Below, piece after piece: positions 27,471-36,985 of a DNA stretch of 64,000 nt (position 1 is the first letter of the stretch; every line of letters begins with the position of its first letter). The stretch covers positions 10,281-74,280 of the forward strand of contig DATFGT010000103.1 of NCBI GenBank assembly GCA_035249175.1, written 5' to 3'. The position numbers were made by a program, and so were the translations under genes. The notes below the pieces were generated by a model that saw only the letters and a list, made by a program, of their open reading frames with translations, was not told the DNA's origin and searched no databases. The stretch is from 66-474 sp035249175. Lineage in GTDB: Bacteria; Pseudomonadota; Gammaproteobacteria; Xanthomonadales; Rhodanobacteraceae.

Positions 27471-28721
27471 ATGCAGTCCGTTCTGTTTCTCTGCCACCGG
27501 CTTCCCTGGCCGCCCGACAAGGGCGACAAGATCCGCTCCTATCGCATATTCCGGCGGCTCGCGGAGCGTTACCGCGTTTATCTGGGCACCTTCGTGGACG
27601 ACCCGGCCGACTGGCGGCACCTGGCGGCGGTCGAGGCCTTGTGTGCCGGGACCTGTGTACGGCCGTTGCGACCCTGGCGCACGCGCTGGCGTGCATTTGC
27701 CTCTTTGGTCCGAGGCGAAGCGCTCACGGTCGGCATTTACCGTGATCGGGTCATGCAGCATTGGGTCGAGCGGGTTCTTGCGGAAGACAAGCCGGTCTTG
27801 GCCGTGTGCTTTTCGTCCGGTGTCGCTCCCTTCCTCCTGCGGCACGGCGAACTGCGCCGCGTGATGGATTTCGTCGATGTGGATTCCGACAAGTGGCGTC
27901 AGTATGCCCAAGCCCACGGTGGATTGACGCGCCTGGTTTACCAGCGCGAAGCACGGCGACTGACCAGGTTCGAGCGTACGATCGCCACGCAATTCGACGC
28001 GAGCGTGTTTGTCTCGGAAGCCGAAGCGGCGTTCTTCCGGCAACAGTTGCCGCAAGCGGCGGCCAAGGTACACGGCATTCCCAACGGCGTGGATGCCGGA
28101 TACTGGAATCCGCAACGACCCACTGTCAGTCCCTATTGGTCGCAGGAAAAGGCGTTGGTGTTCGTGGGCGCCATGGACTATCGCGCCAATGTGCATGCGG
28201 CCGAATGGTTCGCGCGCGAAGTCTGGCCGCAGGTCGTTGCGCGGCGACAGGATGCGCGCTTTTACATCGTGGGAAGCAAACCGGCCGCGGCGGTTCAGGC
28301 ATTGGGCGAAATTCCCGGCATCACCGTGACCGGCAGGGTGGAAGATGTGCGACCTTGGCTGGCGCACGCCCACGCCGTGGTGGCACCGCTGCGCATTGCC
28401 CGCGGCATCCAGAACAAGGTGCTGGAGGCGTTGGCGATGGAAAAGGTAGTGCTGGCAACGCCTGAAGCCTGGGAGGGCATCGAGGACTTCGAAGGTCGCC
28501 AAGGCTGCATCAGCGATTCGCCCGAGGTCATGGCAGCAGAAGCCTTGCGTTGGCTGGTATCCCCACGGCCTGTACGAGTGCCGTCCGCGCGCACCAAGGT
28601 TTTGTCGAGCTACGACTGGACGCGCAATCTCAATGCTTACGAAAAAGTGTTGCACAGTGCGCGGCCGAATTCGGCTTGCGTGCATCCTGCAAGCGCGAGC
28701 AACCTGGAAGCCTGCTCATGA
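27471..28721 (+). CDS. Glycosyltransferase, exosortase-A locus type 1
   Basis: GT-B fold GT4-type transferase, 416 aa from ATG 27471; the frame extends upstream inside the previous gene. It begins SVLFLCHRLPWPPDKGDKIR, the pattern of the PEP-CTERM-associated sugar transferase 1 (TIGR03087 type). The C-terminal half has LVFVGAMDYRANVHAAEWF and VAPLRIARGIQNKVLEALAM. It overlaps xrtA by 4 bp (ATGA). Confidence 0.9.
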   Translation: MQSVLFLCHRLPWPPDKGDKIRSYRIFRRLAERYRVYLGTFVDDPADWRHLAAVEALCAGTCVRPLRPWRTRWRAFASLVRGEALTVGIYRDRVMQHWVERVLAEDKPVLAVCFSSGVAPFLLRHGELRRVMDFVDVDSDKWRQYAQAHGGLTRLVYQREARRLTRFERTIATQFDASVFVSEAEAAFFRQQLPQAAAKVHGIPNGVDAGYWNPQRPTVSPYWSQEKALVFVGAMDYRANVHAAEWFAREVWPQVVARRQDARFYIVGSKPAAAVQALGEIPGITVTGRVEDVRPWLAHAHAVVAPLRIARGIQNKVLEALAMEKVVLATPEAWEGIEDFEGRQGCISDSPEVMAAEALRWLVSPRPVRVPSARTKVLSSYDWTRNLNAYEKVLHSARPNSACVHPASASNLEACS

Positions 28722-30283
28722 ATATCGCGGCCAAGGCTGGGCTTCCCTTGCGCGCCACCGGCTGGGTAGTCGCGACGACCGCCTTCGCCATCGCGGTGTT
28801 GCTGCTATTGATCTGTTACTGGCAGACCCTGCAATCGTTGGTGTGGGTGTGGGCGCACGACGGTACTTATCAGTATGCGTTCCTGATCTTCCCATTGAGC
28901 CTGTGGATGGCGTTCAATCTGCACCATCAACTGCGCGCGAACCCGCCTGTGCCGAGTACTTGGGGCTTGGCCGCGGTGGCAGTGTTGGTGGGCATCTGGT
29001 ACGCCGGCCATTCGCTCGACGTCAATCTGGCGCAACATTTCGCGTTCGTGGCGCTGTTCCCGTGCCTGGTGCTCGCCTTCTGGGGCTGGCGTGCATCGTG
29101 GCTGTTGAAGTTCCCGCTCGGGTATCTCGTGGTGTTCGCCGTGCCCTGGGGCAATGCGTTGGTCGGTCCATTGCAGGACATCACCGCGCATTTCGCGGTG
29201 CGTGCCCTGGAATTGACCGGCACGCCGGTGCTGCTCAACGGCCGGGAGATCATGACGCCCTCGGCGACGTGGATGGTGGCGGACGCCTGCAGCGGCGTGA
29301 AGTTCTTCATCGCCTGCACCGCGCTCGGTTGTCTTTATGCGTACCTGATGTATCAACGCTGGTGGAAACGGATGGCGTTCGTGGCGCTGGCGGCAGTGGT
29401 ACCGATCATTGCCAACGGCCTCAGGGTGTATTTCACGGTGCTGATCGGCGATACGTGGGGGATGAAATACGCCACCGGCACCGATCACCTGATTTTCGGC
29501 TGGCAGTTCTTCGGCACGGTACTGGTGTTGCTGTTGCTGGCTGGCTGGTTTTTTCGCGACCGTCCCGTGGTGCCAGAGCATCGTTATGCGAGCGACGACA
29601 AGCCGACCGCCCTGCGTACCGTCGTCTGGCCGGTGGCGATCGCGTTGTTGATCGCCGGCCCGGTCTTGGCTGCGGAATTTACCCAGACGGACTGGTCGCC
29701 GGAAACCCTGCATCTCACCGCTCCGACGCTTGCAGGTTGGTCTGGGCCGCGAGCGCCGACCGATGGGTGGCGACCGGACTTCAAGGGAGCCGCGGGACAA
29801 GTGCAAGCGGAATATCGATCGACCGCCAGCGGGTACGTGATCGGGCTGTTTCATGCCGTCTATACCGGCAAGCCTCGTCGCGGACATACCTTGATCACGT
29901 ATGGAAATGACGTCTACGACCCGGCACAGGCGCACATCCTTGCAAGCGCCGCCCGGCGCGTTGATTTTGCCAACGGGATGGAGGTGACGGTTCGGGAACT
30001 GCGGTTGGCCGAAGCCACGGGTCCACGTTTGGTGTGGTACTGGTACTGCGTGGATCGACGTTGCACGGCATCTCCGGTGCTGACCAAGCTGCTGCAGGCG
30101 TGGGACGTGCTGCGCGGCCGCGTGCCTCGGTCTTCCGTATGGGCATTGTCGCTGCCGGTCGCCAGCAGCGATGCGGATCGGGCGCGCGAGCGTTTGCGTG
30201 GTTTCGCGCGGGCGCTGCCCGCGGCAGGTGCGCTGGATTCACAAGCGCAACGGTCGACCGGCATCGCTGGGAGCGTGCCGTGA
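28718..30283 (+). CDS. xrtA: Exosortase A with fused EpsI domain
   Basis: Integral-membrane transpeptidase-like enzyme that processes PEP-CTERM proteins at their C-terminal sorting signal. 521 aa. About eight membrane segments fill residues 15-310. The catalytic residues sit in conserved positions: Cys191 in ADACSGVKFF, Arg236 in NGLRVYF and His257 in GTDHLIFGW. Residues 310-505 form the EpsI-like domain typical of type A. Start ATG 28718 overlaps the previous stop. A PEP-CTERM substrate is encoded at 60294. Confidence 0.95.
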   Translation: MNIAAKAGLPLRATGWVVATTAFAIAVLLLLICYWQTLQSLVWVWAHDGTYQYAFLIFPLSLWMAFNLHHQLRANPPVPSTWGLAAVAVLVGIWYAGHSLDVNLAQHFAFVALFPCLVLAFWGWRASWLLKFPLGYLVVFAVPWGNALVGPLQDITAHFAVRALELTGTPVLLNGREIMTPSATWMVADACSGVKFFIACTALGCLYAYLMYQRWWKRMAFVALAAVVPIIANGLRVYFTVLIGDTWGMKYATGTDHLIFGWQFFGTVLVLLLLAGWFFRDRPVVPEHRYASDDKPTALRTVVWPVAIALLIAGPVLAAEFTQTDWSPETLHLTAPTLAGWSGPRAPTDGWRPDFKGAAGQVQAEYRSTASGYVIGLFHAVYTGKPRRGHTLITYGNDVYDPAQAHILASAARRVDFANGMEVTVRELRLAEATGPRLVWYWYCVDRRCTASPVLTKLLQAWDVLRGRVPRSSVWALSLPVASSDADRARERLRGFARALPAAGALDSQAQRSTGIAGSVP

Positions 30284-31476
30284 ACGCGAAGCCGCTGATC
30301 GCACACGTGCTCTACCGCCTGGATACCGGTGGCATGGAGCGTGTGCTGGTGACCGTGATCAACCGTACCCAATCGAAATACCGTCACGCGGTGATTTGCC
30401 TTGATGGATTCAGCGCATTCCGTGAAAAGATTGCGGACCCGAACGTTCCGTGCCTGGCGCTGCATAAAAAACCCGGCAAGGACTGGAGCTGCTACTTCAG
30501 ATTGTGGAAAGCGCTGAGGAAACTGAAACCGGATTTGATGCATACGTATAACTTCGGTGCATTGGATGCCGCGCCTGTCGCAAGGATTGCCGGAGTGCGT
30601 CGTGTCGTTCATGGCGAGCGTGGCCGCGACGCCAGCGATCCGCGCGGGGAGAGCCGCAAGTATCGCTATCTGCGGCGCTGGATGACGCCATTCATTGATC
30701 GATATCTGGCGGTCTCCAGGGATCTGCATGACTGGCTGATAGAAAACGTGGGTATCGATTCATCGCGGGTGGTTTGCATCCCCAATGGCATTGATGTCGA
30801 CAGCTTTCTCGTTGCGCCCGCGAAGAAGGAAACGCGGCCATTGTTGGGATCCTTCGCGCCGCCGGGCACCATCCTGATTGGAACCGTCGGGCGACTGGAC
30901 CCGGTCAAGGATCAGGCGGGGTTGGTGTCCGCTTTCAATCGGTTGTGCGAGTCTCTGCCCGATGCGCGCGGTCGTCTGCGCCTGGTCATCGTCGGTGAAG
31001 GGCCGCGGCGCGCGATGCTCGAGGCGCAGATCGCCGATCTGGGTCTTGCTGCGCAGGTATGTCTTTTGGGAAATCGCGATGACGTACCGACGCTTCTTCC
31101 GGAGTTCGATATCTTTGTACTTTCCTCCATCGCCGAAGGCATGCCGGGCGTTGTGTTGGAAGCCATGGCGGCTGGGTTGCCCGTAGTGGCGACCGAAGTC
31201 GGGGGCGTGGGCGAGGTTGTGTCACCCGGAGTCACGGGATTGTTGGTTCGGGCCGGAGATCCCCTCGCACTGACCCGGGCTCTGGCGAATTACGTATCCG
31301 ATGAAGCATTGCGGGTGCAGCACGGTGACGCCGGCCGCAAGCTCGTGGAAACCAGATTCAGGGTGAACGACATGGTTTCGGCCTACGCTGCGCTTTACGA
31401 CAAACTTCTGGGCCAGCGGGCGTCTGCCATACAGCCACGTGCAATGTCCGGCTTGGCCGAACACAAGGAGCAGTGA
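30280..31476 (+). CDS. Glycosyltransferase, exosortase-A locus type 2
   Basis: GT4 transferase, 398 aa from GTG 30280, which overlaps the xrtA stop. Start: AHVLYRLDTGGMERV, as in PEP-CTERM-associated sugar transferase 2 (TIGR03088 type). Nucleotide-sugar end: IVGEGPRRAMLEAQI and the EX7E-like segment SIAEGMPGVVLEAMAAGLPV. It is followed one base later by the amidotransferase. Confidence 0.91.
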   Translation: MNAKPLIAHVLYRLDTGGMERVLVTVINRTQSKYRHAVICLDGFSAFREKIADPNVPCLALHKKPGKDWSCYFRLWKALRKLKPDLMHTYNFGALDAAPVARIAGVRRVVHGERGRDASDPRGESRKYRYLRRWMTPFIDRYLAVSRDLHDWLIENVGIDSSRVVCIPNGIDVDSFLVAPAKKETRPLLGSFAPPGTILIGTVGRLDPVKDQAGLVSAFNRLCESLPDARGRLRLVIVGEGPRRAMLEAQIADLGLAAQVCLLGNRDDVPTLLPEFDIFVLSSIAEGMPGVVLEAMAAGLPVVATEVGGVGEVVSPGVTGLLVRAGDPLALTRALANYVSDEALRVQHGDAGRKLVETRFRVNDMVSAYAALYDKLLGQRASAIQPRAMSGLAEHKEQ

Positions 31477-31477
31477 C

Positions 31478-33430
31478 GTGTGTGGTCTGGCAGGCATCGT
31501 GTTGGCGAGGGACGCACGCGTCGATGAACGGGTGCTGCTGGGTATGCGGGACGCGCAGCGTCATCGCGGGCCCGACGAAGCCGGGCTGTATCTCGGCGAG
31601 GGCGTGGCCCTTGGGCATCGTCGACTTTCCATCATCGACCTGAGCCACGGCCAGCAACCCATGGTGGATGAAGCGGCCGGTCTCGCACTGGTCTACAACG
31701 GCGAGTTGTACAACTTCCCTGCGCTCAAGACCGAGCTGGAAGCATTGGGCGTGGTGTTCCACAGTCGTTCCGACACCGAAGTGCTGCTGCGTGCGTGGCA
31801 GCGTTGGGGCGAGGCGTGCCTCACGCGGCTGGTCGGCATGTTCGCGTTCGCGATCTGGGACATGCGCGCCCGGCGCGTCCACCTTGCGCGTGATCCCATC
31901 GGCATCAAGCCGCTTTATTACGGATTCACCGGTGCGCGCGATCTGGTTTTCGCGTCCGAACTCAAGGGATTGCTGGCGCACCCCGGCGTCGAACGCAGGA
32001 TCGATCCGCAAGCGCTCGAGGATTACCTGGCGCTCGGTTACGTGCCGGATCCCAAGTGCATCTACCGCGGGATTTTCAAACTGCCTCCGGGGCATTGGTT
32101 GAGCTGGCGCGCCGGCGAACCCGCGCCGGTCCCGCGGCAGTATTGGGATGTGCCGTTCCAGCAAGCCGCTGGCGTGACCCTGGACGAAGCCGCGGCACAA
32201 CTGCGCGGCTTGCTGGACGAGTCCGTCGCAGGCCAGATGATTGCGGACGTGCCGCTCGGCGCATTCCTTTCCGGCGGCGTGGACTCCAGCGCCGTGGTGG
32301 CCAGCATGAGTCGGGCGTCACGCCAACCTGTGCGCACCTGCTCCATCGGTTTCGACCATGGCGCATTCGATGAAACGGAATATGCGCGGCGTGTGGCCGA
32401 ACATCTGCACACCCGGCATTTCGAGAAGCGTGTCAGCCCGGATGACTACTCGCTCCTCGACACGCTGGCCACCATCTACGATGAACCGTTCTCCGACAGC
32501 TCGGCCCTGCCGACTTATCGCGTATGCGAACTGGCGCGCACCCAGGTGACCGTGGCGCTGTCCGGCGATGGTGGCGACGAGAATTTCGCCGGTTACCGGC
32601 GCTATCGTTTGCATGCATGGGAAAGCGGATTGCGCGCGCGTATGCCCAGGTCGCTGCGCAAACCGGTGTTCGGATTCCTGGGAGGCATCTATCCCAAGGC
32701 CGACTGGGCGCCGCGACCGCTGCGCGCCAAGACGACGCTGCAGGCGCTGGCTCGCGATGACGCAGAGGCCTATTTCCACAGCGTCAGCACCACGCCGTGG
32801 GCGTTGCGACGGCAGCTTTACAGCCCCGCTTTCAAGCGCGAGCTTCAGGATTACAGCGCGCTCGAAGTGTTCCGCGCGCATGCCACCCGCGCGCCTACCG
32901 ATCATCCGCTGTCGCTGGCGCAATACCTGGACTTCAAGACCTGGCTTCCCGGCGACATCCTCACCAAGGTGGATCGAGCCAGCATGGCACACAGCCTCGA
33001 AGTGCGCGTGCCGCTGCTCGATCACCGGCTGGTCGAATGGGCATCCCGCTTGCCGCCGGCGTTGAAGCTGAGGGGAGCCACGGGGAAATACATCTTCAAG
33101 AAAACCCTGGAACCGGATTTGCCGCATGACGTGCTCTACCGGCCCAAAATGGGTTTCAGCGTACCCCTGTCGGCTTGGTTGCGCGGTCCGCTTGCGCAGC
33201 GCGCGCGGGAAGCATTGCTCGCAGGAGCCGTTGCAGAGTGCGGTTATTTCGAACCGGCGGTGCTCGATCGGCTGCTGCGACAGCATGCGTCTGGGCGGCG
33301 CGATCACGCCCCGACGCTCTGGAGCCTGCTGATGCTGGACGCCTTTTTGCGTCGCGTGCAGCAGCCCGTTTCCGCCATGGCTCCCGACGCACGGCCGGAC
33401 AGTGCCCTCGCCGTTGGAGCATTGTCATGA
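31478..33430 (+). CDS. Asparagine-synthase-type amidotransferase, exosortase-A type
   Basis: 650 aa from GTG 31478, so the mature N-terminus is Cys2 (MCGLAGIV), the glutaminase nucleophile. The class-II glutaminase domain covers about 1-200, with RHRGPDEAG and YNGELYNF. The synthase domain has the pyrophosphatase loop SGGVDSS at 265-271 and SGDGGDE further on. It should amidate a carboxylate using glutamine, perhaps a uronic acid in the polymer; the substrate is inferred (TIGR03108 type family). Confidence 0.92.
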   Translation: MCGLAGIVLARDARVDERVLLGMRDAQRHRGPDEAGLYLGEGVALGHRRLSIIDLSHGQQPMVDEAAGLALVYNGELYNFPALKTELEALGVVFHSRSDTEVLLRAWQRWGEACLTRLVGMFAFAIWDMRARRVHLARDPIGIKPLYYGFTGARDLVFASELKGLLAHPGVERRIDPQALEDYLALGYVPDPKCIYRGIFKLPPGHWLSWRAGEPAPVPRQYWDVPFQQAAGVTLDEAAAQLRGLLDESVAGQMIADVPLGAFLSGGVDSSAVVASMSRASRQPVRTCSIGFDHGAFDETEYARRVAEHLHTRHFEKRVSPDDYSLLDTLATIYDEPFSDSSALPTYRVCELARTQVTVALSGDGGDENFAGYRRYRLHAWESGLRARMPRSLRKPVFGFLGGIYPKADWAPRPLRAKTTLQALARDDAEAYFHSVSTTPWALRRQLYSPAFKRELQDYSALEVFRAHATRAPTDHPLSLAQYLDFKTWLPGDILTKVDRASMAHSLEVRVPLLDHRLVEWASRLPPALKLRGATGKYIFKKTLEPDLPHDVLYRPKMGFSVPLSAWLRGPLAQRAREALLAGAVAECGYFEPAVLDRLLRQHASGRRDHAPTLWSLLMLDAFLRRVQQPVSAMAPDARPDSALAVGALS

Positions 33431-34431
33431 ATCGCTGCATTCTGGTGTTCGGTATGCCGCGCTCCGGCACCACCTGGATCGGCAAACTGTTCGACAGCCA
33501 TCCGGATACGCTCTACCGGCATGAGCCGGACAGCGTGCGGCGGTTGAGCTTCCCGCTGTATCCCGAAACCGAGACTGCGCCGGAGTATCGCGAAGAGTTG
33601 GAGCAATTTGCCGCTTCGCTCCCGCAGATGCGCTCTGCCAAAGTGGTGGGAAAACAACCGTTGTTCGCGAAGAGCTACCAGTCCGCCACCGGGTTGTACG
33701 CGTATCGCGTAGGGGTGTCTGTCGCCAAGGTCGCAAGTCGCGTGAAGCGCAATTTTCCCTGCCTGCTCCGGCCCACGGCGGCGGATCGCGAACAGGTGCG
33801 CGTTGTCTGGAAATCCATCGAGTCACCTGGGCGGCTGGGGGTGTGCATTGCGGCGCTGCCGGATGCCCGCGCCATTCACCTGATGCGTCACCCTTGCGGT
33901 TATGTGGCGTCGGTATTGCGCGGCGAGACGGCCAGCCGTTTCGGCGACCTGATCCCGAGCAGCGAAGACCTGTGGGTGTTCAAGGCACTGTTGGCGACCA
34001 ACACAGGAAAAACGCACGGCCTCAGCCTGGAAGATATCAAGCAGCTCACGCCCGAAGAACGGCTGGCGTGGCGCTGGGTACTGACACAGGAGAAGATCCT
34101 TGCGGACGTCGCGCGCTGCGAGCGCGTGCTTACGGTGCGCTACGAGGATGTCTGTGCGAATCCGCTCGCGACGACCCGGCGGATGTTCGAGTTCACCGGA
34201 CTCGACTGGCAGCCGCAGACCGAAAGGTTCATAGGGGCCAGCACCCATGCGACCGAAACGGACTACTACAGCGTGTTCAAGAATCCGCAGGCGTCGGCGG
34301 AACGCTGGCGTTCGGAACTGGCACCGCAAGTCATAGAACGCATCCTGCATATTTTGCGAATCAGTCCGGTATCCCGCTTTTATCCCGACGACGTGCAGGC
34401 ACCGGTTGCACTCTCGGAGGCCGCGACATGA
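33427..34431 (+). CDS. Sulfotransferase family protein
   Basis: 334 aa, ATGA overlap with the previous gene. The PAPS 5'-phosphosulfate loop is FGMPRSGTTWIGKLFDS (residues 8-24); the 3'-phosphate region is HLMRHPCGYVASVL near 155-168. RYEDVCANPLATTRRMFEFT near 238-257 is typical of this fold. It probably transfers sulfate to the polymer or a lipid-linked intermediate. First of three sulfotransferase-like genes in the window. Confidence 0.88.
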   Translation: MNRCILVFGMPRSGTTWIGKLFDSHPDTLYRHEPDSVRRLSFPLYPETETAPEYREELEQFAASLPQMRSAKVVGKQPLFAKSYQSATGLYAYRVGVSVAKVASRVKRNFPCLLRPTAADREQVRVVWKSIESPGRLGVCIAALPDARAIHLMRHPCGYVASVLRGETASRFGDLIPSSEDLWVFKALLATNTGKTHGLSLEDIKQLTPEERLAWRWVLTQEKILADVARCERVLTVRYEDVCANPLATTRRMFEFTGLDWQPQTERFIGASTHATETDYYSVFKNPQASAERWRSELAPQVIERILHILRISPVSRFYPDDVQAPVALSEAAT

Positions 34432-35735
34432 AGATCGCTGCGGTCGATTGGGTGGAAGGTGACGTCGTGTCGCCGCGGAAAAATGAATTCGACGCGGCGC
34501 ACGCCCCTGCCGATGCCGCATCCAGACACAAGACCCGCTTGCTGGTCTTCACCAGTTTGTATCCGAATGCGGCGCAACCTCGCCACGGTGTATTCGTTGA
34601 GGAGCGATTGCGCCATCTGCTGGATTCCGGCCGGGTCGCCGCGACCGTCGTGGCCCCGGTGCCATGGTTTCCGTTCAAGCACCAGCGCTTCGGCACTTAC
34701 GCTGCGTTTGCCCGGGTGCCGGAACGCGAGCAGCGCCACGGCATGCAGATCCTGCATCCGCGCTATCCGGTGATTCCAAAGGTGGGCATGAGCATCGCGC
34801 CGGCCCTCATGTATCGTGCCCTGCTTCCGGTGTTGCGGAACGTGGTGGTCAGCGTCGGGGCCTTCGATATCATCGATGCGCACTATTTTTATCCCGATGG
34901 CGTGGTGGCCGCGTGGTTGGGCGAAGCGCTCGGCAAGCCGGTCGTGATCACCGCCCGCGGCAGCGACGTCAACCAGATATCGCGCCACCGATTGCCGCGT
35001 CGGCAAATGCAATGGGCAGCCGAGCATGCCGCTGCCGTCGTGACCGTATCGCAGGCGTTGAAGGACAAGGTCGCGGCTTTGGGCGTCAATGCCGACAAGA
35101 TCACGGTGTTGCGCAACGGCGTCGATCTCGAGCGTTTCCAGCTGCGCAACCGCGCGTCCATCCGCGCTGGGTTGGGCCTAACGGGACCGGTCTGGTTGGC
35201 GGTAGGCCACCTGGTCGAGCTGAAGGGTGTCCACCTCACGCTCGCGGCGCTGGCCAAAACGCCCGACGCCACCCTGTTGATCGCTGGCGAAGGTCCCGAA
35301 AAGGAACACTTGCGGCAGTTGGTCGGGCGCTTGGGTATCGGCGCGCGCGTGCGGTTCCTCGGCACCCTGCCTCAGGTGAAACTGTGTGACTACTACAACG
35401 CGGCGGACGCGTTGGTGCTTGCGTCAAGCCGCGAGGGCATGCCGAACGTGATGCTTGAGTCGCTGGCTTGCGGTACGCCGGTGATTGCCGCGCCCTTTGA
35501 AAGCGCGGCCGAGGTGATCAACACGCCGGCAGCAGGTGTGGTCGCTGCCGAACGCAGTGCCGAAGCCATCGCGTCGGCCTGGCTGCGGTTGCGGGACCAA
35601 GCTCCCGCCCGTGCTGCGGTTCGCAGCGTCGCAGAGCGGCTGGGATGGGGTCCCATCGTGGATGCGCAGTGCGCGCTGTACGCCGGTGTTGTGGACAAAT
35701 GGTCGACTGGCGCGCGATCGGGGGCGGTGTCGTGA
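34428..35735 (+). CDS. Glycosyltransferase family 4 protein
   Basis: 435 aa. The N-terminal acceptor half starts LLVFTSLYPNAAQPRHGVF near residue 38, after a 35-residue non-conserved lead. The donor half has LAVGHLVELKGVHLTLAAL, IAGEGPEKEHLR and SSREGMPNVMLESLACGTPV. Overlaps both neighbours by 4 bp, so it belongs to the coupled operon. Confidence 0.9.
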   Translation: MKIAAVDWVEGDVVSPRKNEFDAAHAPADAASRHKTRLLVFTSLYPNAAQPRHGVFVEERLRHLLDSGRVAATVVAPVPWFPFKHQRFGTYAAFARVPEREQRHGMQILHPRYPVIPKVGMSIAPALMYRALLPVLRNVVVSVGAFDIIDAHYFYPDGVVAAWLGEALGKPVVITARGSDVNQISRHRLPRRQMQWAAEHAAAVVTVSQALKDKVAALGVNADKITVLRNGVDLERFQLRNRASIRAGLGLTGPVWLAVGHLVELKGVHLTLAALAKTPDATLLIAGEGPEKEHLRQLVGRLGIGARVRFLGTLPQVKLCDYYNAADALVLASSREGMPNVMLESLACGTPVIAAPFESAAEVINTPAAGVVAAERSAEAIASAWLRLRDQAPARAAVRSVAERLGWGPIVDAQCALYAGVVDKWSTGARSGAVS

Positions 35736-36985
35736 ATGAATATCCCCAATCGGTGACTGGCAGGAAATCAACCTCCCCCAGTGGTGCCAACCCACCCGCT
35801 GTGGTTCTGGGCGCGGGCGCCAACGGTCTGGGTGTGGCGCGCAGCCTGGCACGCGCGGGGGTGCCGGTCTGGTTGCTGGATTCCGATGGATGGCGCCCGG
35901 AAATGTACACGCGGGCCGCGAAGCCCTTGAAGGTTCGCGCTTTGCAAGGCGAAACACTGGTTGAAGAACTCGTGCGTCTTGGAACGGAACGATTTTCCGG
36001 CGTGCGTCCGGTTTTGCTCCTGACCCAAGAGGAGTCCGTCAAGACGATATCGCAGCATCGCGACCGCCTCTCGGCGATTTATCGGTTCAGCCTGCCGCCC
36101 GGAAATGTCGTGGATGCATTGCTTCACAAGCAGGGCTTCCAGCACCTTGCCGAACAGCTCGGCAGCCCCATTCCGCCGCTGGTGCACATCCGCGCGCCCA
36201 CCGACCTGCCGGCGCTCGAGAATCTGCATTATCCGGTCGTCGTCAAGCCTGGCGAACGGCATTCCGAATACGGCCATCAATTCAAGAAGGCCTATCGCGT
36301 GGAGAGCATGGAGGAGGCTGCCGGCCTGTTGCGCCGCATTCTTGTGGTCATGCAGGACGTGGTGGTGCAGGAGTGGATCGAGGGGCCGGATTCAAACATC
36401 TATTTTTGTCTTCAGTACCTCGACAGCCAAGGACGGGTCGCCGCGTCGTTCACGGGTCGCAAGATTCGTTCGTGGCCGCCGCAGGTTGGCGGTACCGCAA
36501 GCTGCACTGCCGCGCCCGAGGTCCACGATGAGCTCTCGCAGCTCTCCGCACGCTTTTTCCGCGACGCAGGCGTGGTCGGCATGGCCGGCATGGAATACAA
36601 ACGCGACGCGCGCACGCATGAATTCCGAATGGTGGAGCCGACCATCGGCCGCACCGACTATCAAGAGGAAGTCGCGACCTTGAACGGCGTCAATTTGCCC
36701 TACGCGGCGTATTGTTCAGAACTCGATCTGCCCTTTCCTGCGCCCGCCGTGAACCGGCGGCCTGTCGTCTGGCGTGTACGATCCGAGGACACGCGATCGG
36801 CACAGATGCAGAATCAACGTCCGGGGCAAGGTGTTCCACGCGGTAGTCGCGTGGCCGACGCCGTGGCCCGGTGGAATGATCCGCTCCCGTTTCTCGTGCA
36901 GGACCTGAGGCGCATCCTGCGCGCGGTGCGCATTCGAACATCCAGGATAATGTCGCCGACGCACGCGGCCCGGAGCAAACCATGA
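35732..36985 (+). CDS. ATP-grasp domain protein
   Basis: 417 aa from GTG 35732. The N-terminal Rossmann-like part has VVLGAGANGLGVARSLARAG near 25-44; the ATP-grasp part has YPVVVKPGERHSEYG, VVVQEWIEGPDSNIYF and RMVEPTIGRTDYQ. Such enzymes join a carboxylate to an amine or thiol using ATP. In this operon it may attach an amino acid or similar group to a sugar; the substrate is unknown. It overlaps the alpha/alpha-barrel gene by 4 bp. Confidence 0.82.
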   Translation: MNEYPQSVTGRKSTSPSGANPPAVVLGAGANGLGVARSLARAGVPVWLLDSDGWRPEMYTRAAKPLKVRALQGETLVEELVRLGTERFSGVRPVLLLTQEESVKTISQHRDRLSAIYRFSLPPGNVVDALLHKQGFQHLAEQLGSPIPPLVHIRAPTDLPALENLHYPVVVKPGERHSEYGHQFKKAYRVESMEEAAGLLRRILVVMQDVVVQEWIEGPDSNIYFCLQYLDSQGRVAASFTGRKIRSWPPQVGGTASCTAAPEVHDELSQLSARFFRDAGVVGMAGMEYKRDARTHEFRMVEPTIGRTDYQEEVATLNGVNLPYAAYCSELDLPFPAPAVNRRPVVWRVRSEDTRSAQMQNQRPGQGVPRGSRVADAVARWNDPLPFLVQDLRRILRAVRIRTSRIMSPTHAARSKP